From positions 45,088,294-45,152,293 of the forward strand of contig NC_079474.1 in the NCBI RefSeq assembly GCF_026230105.1: DNA of 64,000 bases. The letters run 5' to 3'. The first letter of the stretch is position 1. Every line of letters starts with the position of its first letter. This document shows positions 13,131 to 26,800 of the stretch, piece by piece. A program made the translations under genes and the position numbers. The DNA comes from Diorhabda sublineata (taxonomy: Eukaryota; Arthropoda; Insecta; Coleoptera; Chrysomelidae). Under the pieces are notes generated by a model that ran no database searches, was not told the DNA's origin, and worked only from the letters and a program-made list of their open reading frames with translations.

Positions 13131-13180
13131 TCAGTCTCTGAAGACGATAACTTGCGTTTCGAAACGAGCATCAGACAGTG
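13131..13180 (+). ncRNA. Hammerhead-ribozyme-like motif of Penelope-element type (candidate)
   Basis: The order of parts fits a type I hammerhead: GTCT (13134-13137), core CTGAAGA (13138-13144), a short stem II (GATAAC and GTTTC around TTGC), core GAAA (13161-13164), then a C at 13172 followed by AGAC (13173-13176) closing stem I with GTCT. Stem III would be degenerate. Penelope-like elements are known to carry minimal hammerheads in their terminal repeats, and fragments of such elements occur elsewhere in this window. Cleavage activity is doubtful. Confidence 0.4.
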
Positions 13181-13199
13181 TAATTATGAGTGATAGTGT

Positions 13200-16120
13200 G
13201 GTGGTGGCAGTAAATAGTGTGTTCAGTTTAAACTTCAGTGTGTAATAGTGAGCGGGTAAAACTCCTCAATAACAGTTATTAAACATTCAGAATCTATTAT
13301 ACAAAGGAATAAACGTCTGTAAACACAGAAAAAACTAGAAATATTTATATTTGATCCATCAGAAATTCCCGCACGAAACTGAAGTAATAAGAATCATAGT
13401 CAAGTTTTAAATTTGAAATTTCCACCGAAAATTAAATCTCCATTAAAAATTTCGTTCTAGTAATGTCCATAATCATCTTAAAGGTGATCTACTTAATCTC
13501 TGATTATAGTTTCCGAAAAGTCTTCTCGTTTCCTACAACTTAAACCTACGAATATGATCAAGTCTGTAGTGTAGTGAGACCTAAACAACGAGATTATAAA
13601 TTAAAATGAATCGAATCGCTTAAGGTCACCCAATGAGAATGAATTAACAAGGAATACTTAATCAATGTTAAAAAATTTCGCATTTCTAGGTTATGTCATA
13701 TATAGGTTATGTTATGTCACAATACTTAATTTGTTTACCTTTGATTTTTAAAAAGTTTTTAATAGAAAAATATACAAAGAACGCTTGTATATGTTTCTCC
13801 ATTTTCAATAAACTAACACATGAACGAAGGTATTTTCATTCATTTATTAATGACGTTACTATGATAATAAAAATGTATGCAAGAGTGTGAAAAATTAGAA
13901 ACTTGGCTATTCCATTGAATTTTCGTAATTTTGCTTTTTTCCAGTTAGTCGACAACATCCATTAATTTCATAGCGCCAAATTTTTTTTTCATGATTTCTG
14001 AAAATTATCGTCATTATTGTTGGAAACCTAATTATACTTATAATGGAAAATTTAGTGGACAGAAACTTACTCAACTTTCAAAATATCTTTAAAAAACCAT
14101 TAAACCACAAAACAGACATAGATGTATTGTATATACAAAAACAAACATCTAGAAGCGCATGGAAAATACCAAAACCAAAATACAAAAAAAGTCAAGTAAA
14201 TTTTAAGTGATCAATAAGTATAAGTTCACTAGGTGATATCAAATATACAACCTAGAGAAATGCAAAACTTCTCCCTATGTATTCGTAATCGTGAAAGCTT
14301 TGAAGTTGTTCCAATATGCTGTTTGTGAAAATAAAAGGAAGAGATAAAGACATGAAATTTTGAATGACGTTATGGTACAAAGTAAGAACACGAGAAGTTA
14401 TGGTATAAAAGTTGTGAGAATAAGGTGTTTTATCCGAATCAATGTGCTGAATACGACAAGTGGTATTAAGAGGAATTGGTTGGCAGATGATACTGATGTT
14501 TTTTAGTGCCCTGCTCACTGTTGCTTTTTATCAGAATTATTATTATGGTGCATTCATTGAATATAAAAAGATAATTATGATAGATAATATATGTAAGTCT
14601 AAGTCCTCATTATCAGACCATAGTATAAGGTTCACAGTTTTTTGTTTATATTCCATATAATTGGTTGATTTGGATATAAACTTTTCAATTTATATTAATT
14701 CTTTTTCAGCTAGACCTAGCCGAATCTATCTTATTCCATAATCTCTTGTAGGCTCACTACAGCAGTAGAGACAAATTAACTTGTGGAAAGTAAACATTTT
14801 TTCTTGTCTCATTTTAATTGTTAAATGGTGAATTCATATGCTGATACTCTTTCTATAAATGTTTCCTTTGAAACGAATTTTTTTTGCTTTGATCATCTTC
14901 ATTTCTTTCGTTTAACATCACAACTTTCGTTTTATTATTTCGATCCCTATATTCTAATTCTAACCGCTTCTTCATTTTAAGGGCGTTTTATTGTATGTAG
15001 TTGCCTTGTTTAACCTCTTCTAACCACTGTTTCCTGGTTTTATTCCGTTTTTCATTTGAAATTGTTCTAATCTTCTTCCTCTTATATGTATCTAGCATCT
15101 CACTGATTCGAACGTGTTTTTCATTAGCTTTATAAGTTTTGTCGGTTTGCGATTTCCTATATATCTATAATGTTAAAGCCATCCTCAGGGCCATGTATTT
15201 ACATAATTTTTGTTCTGTATTTATCCTGACAAGAAGGTGCTTGCTCTCCTTCTAACTTATACTCCACAAAGTTTCTAAATCTTGTTTCAAAAACTTTTGC
15301 AGCTTAGCTCACTTTTTTTGTATACGGGTGTGATGCTACCCATATATACCCCCATATTTCCGATGGTATTTCATCCTCTCATTAAATTTCTATTTCCTAT
15401 ATTATTAATTGCGATTTCAACTGCCTCTTCGGTTATTTATTATCACTTTTCATCTATGTTTCATATTTTTTAGTATCGCTAGTTATCACAATGTAATATT
15501 TGACTCAAAATCTGCCAAAACTTTAACTAGATACTTTAACATTAAATGAATAGAATGTTCATATTAACTTGATTTGCGAAATTAGCATTGATTTATTTTA
15601 TTTTCATAAATTGAAGCTTTATTTACAAAATAATGTTGTGTAATATCTTAACAAATAGAATCATCTAGCACAATCATTTGCGCTATAACTACGTAGTATG
15701 GCTGTGCACTATGAAAAGCAAATTCATTATCAAAAGTGAAAGAACTTAGCAGCGACCTTGGTTCAATTATTTTCTCGCATTTATCTACCATAAGATATCA
15801 CTGTTACTTACAATCTATTATATAACCAACCAACCTACTTACCATTTATTATAAAATGATCAATTTGATATTCAACTAATTTATATATGAATAAAAATTT
15901 TTACATCCGAATGTTGAGAAATTTTATTTGTTGCTATTACAAAAACTTTTAAATTAATTTCGATTTATATACATAAAGTCCTTGATAACAACTATTGAAG
16001 GAACATAAATAAATATGATTTCAGATTTTATTTGAGCCGCCTTAAAGAGTAGTCGTTGCGTATGCGTTAGTTGTTTTTTTATTTTTCAGGGATTTTTCCA
16101 TTATTATATAGTAAATATAT
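13200..16120. other. No identifiable gene
   Basis: AT-rich sequence with short frames (13693-13890, 14252-14660 on both strands, 15282-15473) whose products are hydrophobic or mixed without recognisable domains. Nothing supportable. Confidence 0.4.
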
Positions 16121-16124
16121 AACT

Positions 16125-16380
16125 AACAATACGCTTTATTGTTATGTTGGTTAATTATATATTCTCTTAACTATCATTAATTTGCTTCAAGTTAAACTGG
16201 TTATATATCTACTGACTCACATTCATACTTACAATCATTTTATAATATGCAATATACAACCAGCAATGTCTTTTGTGTTATACTGGTTACATACCCACTG
16301 TCTGCATTCATACAAATAAAATATTAGGTATGCAACCAGTATTGTAATTTATGACAAGCTGGTCACATATCTATCATCCT
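16125..16380. repeat. Degenerate tandem repeat, unit about 80-95 bp
   Basis: Three to four diverged units each begin with a version of CTGGTTACATA.CTACTG (near 16147, 16197, 16283 and 16360) and contain CAACCAG followed by an AATGT/TTGT stretch (near 16257 and 16337). This is old tandem duplication without coding sense. Confidence 0.5.
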
Positions 16381-16474
16381 AATTTTTTGACTTTCTATTC
16401 ATTGGTAAATTTTAAGTTAATGTTAAAATTACTGCAGCACTATCGGAATAAATGAGTTTTCTCAAAAGTGAAAA

Positions 16475-16580
16475 TTGAAACATTAATGCCGTTTGTTCGG
16501 TAGAAGTCAGCGGTAAAATCGCTTTTTACTGCCTGGTGAGTGAATCGGCGATGAAATCGCGTTTTAGTGCCTAAGCATTA
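16475..16580. repeat. Short imperfect duplication
   Basis: Two neighbouring units share CGGTAAAATCGCTTTTTACTGCCT / CGATGAAATCGCGTTTTAGTGCCT (near 16510 and 16548). This is a two-copy local repeat, function unknown. Confidence 0.55.
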
Positions 16581-17149
16581 GATCAACTTGTTGAATTAAT
16601 CAATAGAGGCGCTGACAGTCAGAAGGCGAGGATTTTACAGGGCCAATCTGAACAACAGAACATACCAAAAAGAAGGTCAACTTGTACGTAAATATCGGCA
16701 ACACGAATTTAGTTCAGCCACCTATCAATCGTGACGTTGGTATATCTGTAATCTATCGAAAATGTCTAAACAAAATTATAGAAATTTGAAAATAAGATTG
16801 AATTATGTCTGTACTCAATTTAGGATTTATTTTAGTAATAAATGACCGATAGCTTCAGCTCCGTCATCTATAAGTCTAGTTTTGAGGAATGTTTTCATTA
16901 ATAGACGTCTTTTATTTCCAGTTTCAGGATTTTCTTGATACCTCTAGACATCATGGTATTAATTTAAGTAGCGAGCTCACATTCTTGAAAGGCGGTGGAT
17001 ATCATAAAATATTATAGTTCTTCCAATATCAATTTCAGATTATAAAAACCCTTGTCGACAATTTTGTTTGATCTATCATAGGCGTAGATAGCTCATTTTA
17101 GAAATTTATTATTTTTATAAATACTTTTAAAAATATGTATATCTTATGC

Positions 17150-17700
17150 GAGAAAGTATTCGTTAAAAGGTAATCGAATTATTATAAATTGGACGGCATT
17201 AAACACCGTTATTTAGACAGATGCATTTAATTGTTCTACTTGGAACTTGAAAAAAAAATCATTATTTTACCTCGTTAATTTGTTACAACTGAATATTAAA
17301 TTATAAAACATAAATAGACGAGTAAAATGTACCTGACTGTAAGGGAGTTTGGTTTAAACGAGGTACCAGACGTGAACTGAGCACTTTTTGAACCCCATTC
17401 GGCTATTAGAACTTCGATAGTCTTTTATCTGACGCAAATAATCTTGTCGCCTTTCGGTTCGGTTTTTTAAAACATTCGAATATGTTTAAAATAACTAACT
17501 GTGTTGAATATCTATATCTTTATTATTAAATTCATACCTATTCTTTATTCTCACTAGACTGGTCAATTTCATTAACTTCAATAGCCTAAGGTTTAAAGAA
17601 CGCCATATTTCTACTTATTTAAAGAAATTTATGAATGAAATCATCTCACCAAGCCTGACAGTTTCGGCCAATAGAAATTCATTTATGTTTACTACGCGAT
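17150..17700. repeat. Dispersed repeat, copy 2 (partner at 6150-6870)
   Basis: Matches copy 1 in the same orientation, including TTATAAATTGGACGGCATTA, the GGGAGTTTGGTTTAAAC segment and the TTCGATAGTCTTTTATCTGA segment, and the later block ending CGGCCAATAGAAAT. It lacks the tract that separates the blocks in copy 1. No coding capacity is visible. Confidence 0.7.
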
Positions 17701-18479
17701 GTTTTCATTGATAAACTGTGGAGATGATGAGTCCACGTGGACTGACGCTTTTGTTAGATGTTTACCGTATTTTATACGGGAAGTAAACATTATTTTTCAT
17801 TTCTTAATTTGATATGAGTGCCGTGCGTATTTATGAAATATTGGTTGTTCCTCGCATAACTTCTTCTTTCTTCTGTAATTGATATTGGAAAAACCATAAT
17901 AAATACACCATCTGTTTCTATTAACCATGTTTTCACTTATTACGTCAATGTTGTATTTTTCCAAAGGACTTACAAGAAATAACAGAGTCAGATATTTTGC
18001 TTAGACTTATATTGGTTCTATGATGTCATTGTTCCATAGTTCCTACCAATTTATATAATAATCACTTTTTAATTTAAGAGAAAGTTTTGTACTAAATTAA
18101 ACACTTCTCTTTCCTATTCCAAAAAAACGTAATATATCATAATAGATAATTTTTAAAGATGAAATTAGATGACATAAGTTATCATATAATCATATTATTT
18201 AACAATTAACATTTACAATATCGTTGATGTTACTGCTGTTTAAGTCATTAAAATTCAATTTTCATAACTACATATGAAACCATTTTATTAATATAATTTT
18301 AATTCAGTGAAAAATAGTAAATGAAGAAATTTTCAATAAGAGTAATGATAATACAATTATGTTTAACTAAGAAATCTATCAGGTGGCAGTTGGTGATACA
18401 AATTCTTTCAAAAACAAAATTAATAAAGTTAATGAATTTTATTTATTAATAAAAAATGTTACATAGGAGAATTATTATT

Positions 18480-18720
18480 CACTACTCAGCTTGTGACTGG
18501 TATCAATTACATTCGCATACTTGGTCAGTATCTCCTGGTGTTTGTTGATAATGTTAGGTATGGCTACGTCGAAGAAAACGACTAATTTGACTCTTCCAAC
18601 AACCTCCACAATGTCAGGTCTATTATTCGCCATGTGTCTATGGGTGATAATGGAGCTATGGTGGTAGAATCTAAAATTGTCATTTTCAGGTATCTTTCTT
18701 CGGATCTAAGCCCTACCCCG
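18480..18720 (-). mobile_element. LINE polyprotein C-terminal domain fragment
   Basis: On the minus strand a continuous stretch reads ITHRHMANNRPDIVEVVG, then FFDVAIPNIINKHQEILTKY. This matches the end domain of many insect LINE proteins (xxNKPDIVxxD...DVAIPxxxN...KxxKYxxL). The frame ends before the usual tail. It is a clear fragment with no upstream RT next to it. Confidence 0.65.
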
Positions 18721-19049
18721 ATTAATTAATTTGGTTTTTTGTTTCTTATAAAAGGGCATAAGTAGGAATATGTGAAAGTACGAATTATTTTACACCATGG
18801 ATAAAAGGAGCCAATATTCCCATATATTTCGAATATTAAAACAAATCTAATAAAACAAAAATAAAATGCTCAGGAAATTCAAGACTAAGAAGTAGAAGAT
18901 TCTGACATAAAAAATTAATATCAAGGTAGAAAACAACATAATTAACTTATATTTTGTGGGTAAAAGTCTTAAAATGCTATGTCTTTGGGGGAGGACTAGT
19001 CCTAATACTAATGACCCCCCTTTGTCGGGGATCCGCACTTGGTTTAGAC

Positions 19050-20880
19050 ACGTCAATAAATATGTAACTGTCTGCCTAACATCGGAAATTCTGTATCTAT
19101 TCTTATTTTTCTAACGACAAAATATCCAAACAGTGCTATACCTAAGGTGGGTGGAAAGTTTATATTGAAGAAAGTTCAAAGAAAGAAAGCGAAGCATAAA
19201 AATGATTCCGTAAAATGTGTCAAAAGAATAATACGAAACAAAACGGTTGAAGATAGAAAATAGAGAATAGAAGGTAAAGAGGAGTGATAGTAAAATGAAA
19301 GATATAAGGCAATGTACTGAAGGTCAATGTACCGAATGTCAATGTGATACCACGAGTGGTGTATGGGTCTCACTAAATAAGATCTCATATTTATATGCCC
19401 AGATTGTGATAAAATTAATTAATATCCTTTCATTTTCCGAATTATTTTAGACTTTCAATCTTAAGAAAAGTTGACATTAAATATTCCTGACTACAAAACT
19501 GACTATGTGCTATGATAATTTTTTAGTTAGGTTACGGTAGTCTGTAGTTTCTATTATTTTTATTATAAAAAAGTCATAGTCATGATTGTTAGTTTGGCCT
19601 TCTTCGGATCATATTTGCCTAACAAAGAACGTACCCATAAGTAGGTTATTATTTAAATCATGTTTCATGAGCAATCTGAAGCTACGCACGGTTCTTGTAA
19701 CATTACTTGCTATCAACCAAGTTTCGAAAAGACCCTCCCGGAAATGGTTCACAAACCTACCTAAGTCGGAACCACATATTCAATAATACTTGTTTGTAGT
19801 TGGAACACAAAACGGAATCATTCGTATAACGGTAACCGCCGCGCCCGATTGGAACACGTAATCTCTATTGCGCAGAATCGTCACCGTACCAAGGACGGTT
19901 TTTTGATGGGCTGGAACGAACCTAATATTATAGAATGTAATAAAAATATTGATTGACAGGTTAAAGAAAAACAACGTAAATGTTTTATATTTATTTCTAG
20001 TTTTACACTTACAACATTTTTTCAAAAATATATTTAAACTACACATTGTCACTTTCAGCACAACTTCGTCATTCTGTAGTATAAATAATTGAAAATTAAC
20101 AACAGTCATACTATGACACTACAAATGAGACTCAAGTAACGTTTATTGTATAGATCCATTAATTAATAGAAAATATCCCTCCAAACCTTTTTGAAATTAT
20201 GAACAATGAAAAATATACGTAAATTTCTCAATATGGAAAGATATTTATCAATACAGAAAAAATAGAATGATTTGGAACAAGGTTAATAATGGTTCTACAA
20301 ATTTCGAAGCCCTTTATTTAGGTTTAGAATGCTTAGACAGCTTACAAGAAAAAGTTCATACGAGGCAAATAAAATTTGATAGTCTGAGGTTAAGAAAACT
20401 TAAGAAAAGAGAAGCTTTGACAACAACAAAAAGGAGATCTTTTGATCTTTGTTGAATAAACGTTAATGTTATATCTGAGAAAGAATTTTATTGATCAAAT
20501 TGTTCACTGTATAAATATTTGAACCGAACATGATATGAAAGTTCTATTAAAAATAACTTTTCATAATGTAGAGATAATTAGAAACATAATTAATAAAACT
20601 TTTATAAATATATTAAAAAATTTTCTATTTCAAAACAATATTTGGTAACATCAGAATCAACTATATACAGCTTTGTTAATACAGTTTATTCCATTTGACT
20701 AGGGGAATCGAAGGTATTGTAAATAATATATATGATATACAAATTTTAGTTTTGCCCCACGTATTTATTGCCCAGTATATTATAAAACTAATCCTAAACC
20801 TCATACCTTAGACTTCCGTGTCAAAAAGAATATTACATAAAATTTGTAAACATATAACAAATAAATAGATTGTAAAACTA
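19050..20880. other. Intergenic stretch downstream of elongase gene 1, no identified gene
   Basis: Holds open frames of 109 codons (19780-20109, minus), 66 codons (19586-19786, plus) and 62 codons (20267-20455, plus). None shows a domain I know. The segment 19600-19920 is less AT-rich and may be an unassigned TE fragment. Confidence 0.4.
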
Positions 20881-20883
20881 GTA

Positions 20884-23800
20884 TTATTGAGCTTTCACTT
20901 TCTGTATCATTGGTTCAATGACTGAAGCGGGACCGACTTCGATGGGTTTTGTTGTTGTTCGTTGTGAATGGGCTTTTGTATAAGCTTTTCTGTAGAAGTC
21001 ACTGAAGAGGTATAGGAAAATTATCACATTGCCTACGAAGAAGAACGTCAGAGCTTTCGGTAGTTTACAATCGATGGCAATGATGAATACCAAATATGCC
21101 AACATTATGCAGAATTGCGTCTGAAATCAGATAAAGATATTGAAATTATTACATTATATAACTAGTGAAAATGTTTTACATAATAAAAATAGACAAAAAA
21201 GGAGCAAATAGTTGTTAACATTCACTTCAATGATACCGTTTTTATTTTTAAGAAAAATCTATTTGATATTTGTATTATATAATTTCCAATATTTAAAAAG
21301 GGGACAAAACCGTTGTTCAAAATCTACTGATGTATTACTATCCTGACAACACTTCTGAAACTGATGAAAAAAATACTGGCCGAGATTATTAAAACTGATG
21401 TAAATTGGAACAACAAGGTTTCATACAGACAATATATCTATATTGAGACAAATATAACAGACCTGCTTTTATGTTTTTTTGACAGAAAAGACGGAAAAAT
21501 CAAGGGTAGATCGTTCGACCATAAAAGCTCAGCGGCAGAAGACACACGGTTGGAACGATTGCACACTAACGTCCATCAAAGAATAATCATCACCTATTGT
21601 TTTTCACAAGGATTTGAATAGACGATAAAAGATGCCTCAATCTTGGAAACAACAGTTTCGTCAGAATCAGTGAGCGACGTCTTCAACTATGCCCGTGAAG
21701 TTTGTATATCCAGTTTAGACCGAATATATGAAGATGAAGACTAAATTGGGGGTTGGGGATGGTTGCGTCGTTGAAATAGACGAATGTAAAATCGGACGAA
21801 GAAAATACAATGGGGGGAATCAGAAGTAACTTGGATCTTTGTGAATTTCTTTAGAGACCGCGAGTCCGGCGAAAAAATGTGGATCCATTCGACCTCCAAT
21901 GAAAGAGGATGAGGAAAGTGACTAAATTTTTGTGGAATAAAATTGCTTTTCATTTATTTCTATTGTTTTTATTGCTCTTTCGGGATCGGGAAATACGTCG
22001 ATGCTATCGATTCGGTAAGGTTAGGCTATTTTTCTTTCCTTTTTCGTGGCACGAATAGGCCTTTTTTCACCGAATTTTTAATTCACTTTTACGCGCATGC
22101 GCACAATCCCAGGTATATTTTCTTAGTCCTTATTCCATTGTGACAATTTCCTATCATTTTTACCTTCCAATTCCTTTTGGCGTTTTTCGGAAGTTTATAC
22201 AAAAATAGTTAATTGATCACCGAAGAACAAAGATCCAAACACCATCAAAAATAAATGAAGGTAGAGAATCAAAATTAGGGAACAAACACCAGTAAAAGAT
22301 AGTATGAAGCAAGCGGACTTTATCCCAAACCCAAATCTCGTCAACTTTCTCATCGACAAAATCATCACTGAAGTTAGAATCGCAGATAGAGAATACTCTA
22401 TAGCAGAAAATATGATCTGCTAAGCAAATAATTCTGTTCCTATACTTAGATGAGAAAGAGGATGACTTACAGAGTATTTATATATATTTATTATATATTT
22501 ATAGAAGACTAATTTACAATATCTAAAGAACCACATCTGTTTATGATCGGATATTGAATCAGTTTATGCTTTTCATGTACCAACATTATTGGTTGTTGTC
22601 AAATTGGTCAGAGATAGAAGGAGAGTCTGAAGAGTTCACGTGGACAGAGTAGTTTATGGTTGGATTGTCAATAATGTTTTTTTGTTGGAATGTTGGAAAA
22701 GAATTTTTCCAACCAAGGTAGACTAACGAAGAGATTATACGAGCTCTGGAATTCAGCATTCTAGGAATCAGCTCGAAATCGTAGGACTATGTCTTCAAAA
22801 GAGAAAAATAAGGAGGCGAGGAGACAGAAACAGAAGAAGAAAATCCATCTCGGCAAGTATAATTTGAACTTTATATAATCCCTGATAGAAAATTGATGTC
22901 TTTTGTCGTCAAACTGCTTATCTACTACCTGTAAGAAGATTTTCATTATGCTAACTTGTATTTATTTTTGATTGATGTCTACAAAAACATAAATAGCTTT
23001 TGAAAGAAAATTTAATATCGACTTAGAAAATCTGCGTTCTAGGCAGTAATAAAAAAAATAAACAAAAACAAGGAATTCATACAACTTAAAAGCAAACCAT
23101 TTTTTTAAGTGGCAAACTTTCTATCATAGAGAAAATTGCAAAAAATGCAATAATACAGAATAACTTTGAGTTTATTGGCATGTATTAACAGAATGTTTCG
23201 ATAACGAATATTATTTTTTATGATGTTTAGGATCGTAGACAATTCCAAGTTCTTCTTTCATGTTTTATTGAACTCTGCTTTATATTTATATACTTATACA
23301 GAATCTATTGCTATGGTGAAGTAAAGTTCAAAGTAAAAATTATACCATACCGAAACAGTAGATTAAATTTTTCGATATATTACAATCACATTCCCATTAA
23401 AAGCTCATTCGTATTTTGAATATATGCCTCAAAAGTTGCAATAACAGAACTGAGACATCTTCTGATATGGAGGAAATATTGCAGTGTCTGGGGTAAACTT
23501 TTCCCCATTCCAATGCAAAACATGAGAGGAATATTTTGTTTAGATACATATCATGATTTAGCATTTAATTTTCCACAATCTTGTTTTCCATCAATACAGC
23601 TTTTGGAATTTGAGTCACCCAATACAACTCGAACATTATTTGACAATTAATGTTAATCCCCCCAAGCGTAACTTGGAGGAAGAGTTAATTCGTTTATTTT
23701 CATTAATATTGCTACTTTGAATGTATTTTATATATGTTCAAATGAAATCTATGTAGTGTAGCTGCTTAGTTTTGTTTTACATATTAATAGTGAATACATT

Positions 23801-26800
23801 ACATATCTCTGAAAACTTTCCCATACGTGTACAATGTTAATTTTGTCAAATAAACCCTTTATGATACAAAAGAAATTTATATACTTAGTTTTGGAATGAA
23901 CAATGATGAAGTTATAAAAGAAAAACGCGTACCAATTGAATCCAGGTCATGTATTTTTTCCACCATAGGTATTTTTGATATTTTGGTCCCAGCGCAGCTA
24001 TGAAATAGTAGAAATACATCACTACGTGGACGAGCGAATTCAGAAATCCTATAACTAGTCCTTGTTCACCTTAAAATTGAAAATAATTAAATGTTAATAT
24101 TGTTAGTATTCTTAAAATGTATCTTTAGTGAAAACCATGGAGAATGTACTACATTTTTTAATACAGACTAGCAACAATATTTGACTACAATGATCAAATC
24201 AATTTACAAACAAAAAGTACTTATTCTTATGCTATTGAAGTGAATAGAGCCCGAAGGAGACTACGTGGAAATGTTTATCATCTTTTAGAGAGCATTCGTA
24301 GAAGCGAATAGGACGGTACCACGTGATTTCTGTGGATTTACCTGGTTTGGGAATCATGATTAGGAAAGTATCGAGTTGTAATTCTTACATTGATAATTGC
24401 GTTGAATAGCTCTATTGACTATCAATGGCAATTTTTGTAGAATTGAATCCGTTATCTGATCGAATCCTGATGTTTTGTTGGGATTGATTTCTATTGATTC
24501 AATTCTATTATCTAAATAATTTTTTATCGGTAGGCTCATTTAATGTAAAGTATTTGGACTATTCTATATTTATTGAGAAGTTTCATTGGAGAAAGATTCA
24601 AATAGACTTTACAAGGGTTGCATTAATACTTTTGCTTTATCTTTATTGGTTTTTGCTTATTTTCTATCTTTATTTTTAAATTTCTTGTTGCTTTTTAAAG
24701 TGAGTAGTCGGGAATTAACTGTTCCAGACAGCTTAGAACTTGTTCCTTCTCAAGATAGTTTTTTTAAGCTTTTTAGTTGATTTATTAAGGAATTCATAAT
24801 GACAGAATTGGAAATCGGCTAAAAATATGAAGGATGGAAACAAATGAGAGTAAATCAGTTGATATAACCTTCACAAATAGAACAGAAAAATATCCTCCTC
24901 TAAAAATTGAGCAATAAACAATTAAATATAACATACAGTTTAATATCTTGGAATACATCTAGATCGTAGATTGAATTGACAACATATATTTTAAAAGAAC
25001 ACAACTTGATCTACATAAATTATACTGGATGATTGGCAGAAGATCTCAGTCATATATATCCAACAAAGTGTTATTATAAAAAGAAGTGCTTAAACCCCTT
25101 GGACATACGGTATCCAGTTATGGAGTACTACAAGCAACTCCAATTTAACCATTTTGGAAATATTTCCAAGTAAAGTGCTTCGAATGATAGTAAACGCCCA
25201 GTGGTAGTTTATTGAATGTATTGAAAGTGTCAAAGTACATCTTGATGTGCTCACCAACCAACTTATAAAAGAGAGCTTTTAATAGATTAACTATAAACAT
25301 TAATTAACAATTCGCTTTGGTCTAAATGGAACAAAAATTTCAGAGTATATAAGGGTCTGTTCATCGTAACAATTCCTTCCATGTTTCTTGTAAAGCCGGT
25401 AACACACGATTCATTCAATGGTACCAACGTTGGACGCTGATATAATTGGACTCATTGTGTGGTCGTAGTCATTCAACGAATGGTTTGCTTTCAACATTAT
25501 CCATAGAAACTCGGTTTTCTTGAACAGCGTCAAAGGAGTATGAAAAGTTAAAGTTGCCAGTATCATCTAATTTATTTGGGAAGAATTTATATATGTAGTA
25601 TGGTGCTCCTTACTTTTTTGTCATGTATTTATTTCTTTAGGTAACCCTGCGCCTAGCCTTCCTTGAAATGTTCAACCGTACGTTGTAGCGCGAATGTTGA
25701 CGCAAACGTTGGACGCTTCGTGTGGTACCGACTTAAATACTAGATGAGATTGAAAAATATTTTGAAACGAAAGCCTGTTTCATTTAAAAAACCATAGACT
25801 TATTCACCCGCTCTTATAGTATACCATTAGAGTTTGATTAGGAATAAACATCATACGAATATCTGAGCGTATTTAAAACTTCATGGGGAGCATTATAGGA
25901 ATATTATTGAGGAAATGAGAAATGTATATCATTCATCCCCCAACAGTATCAGCACTACAAATCTCTAAAACGAGGAAATATCAAATAAATATAAAAATAG
26001 TTGCCTTTATAGAAATTATGTGCCATAATTTTATACGATCAACTCCTGGCCTGTATATCGCCCTATTTTAATATAAGTCAATGAATTTAACGAAAATAAA
26101 AAATATCATCAACTTGGATTGATTTAATTACCTAACTATGTTTGAAAATCTTATATAACAACAAGTTGTTCTCAATAATTTCATAATATACGGTAACCGC
26201 TTTAAGATTTTGTTGAGTAAAAATTTATTTATGGATGATGAATCTTTTGTAGAAAATTTATTCAAATCAATATTACATGTAATATTAACAGTTTTGTTGG
26301 CATAACTGCTTATATATACTATGAAAATATGCTAAATTTTTAATAGCAGCGAAATATCTACAACAACATCTCAATAAAACAAACGACTGGACAAGAATAT
26401 GGGGAATCAAAATTAACGAATCAAAATCACTTAACGAAATGTAGAGGACTTATACTTACAGTAACGCTAAACGGACAAACCCTACCACAAATAGCTTAAA
26501 ATACCTATATAGTTATCTAGATAAAGGACTCACTTGAAACCAATATATTCTTACTAAAAGGAAACAACTAGGAATCAAATACAGCACTAGTGGTTACTAG
26601 AAAGTACATTAACATTCAAGATTGAAATTATAGAGTGGTTTCAGTTCAAATTTACATTGTCTAAGGAACCAATGCTGTACGAGTACTTATATGATATTTA
26701 ATCAGCTAAATTATTACGCACAATAACCAACTCACCATGGCTCATACTCAAAAATGAAGAATCTTTAAGTGAATTCTGCAGAAGAAGAAATAAAAGCTTT

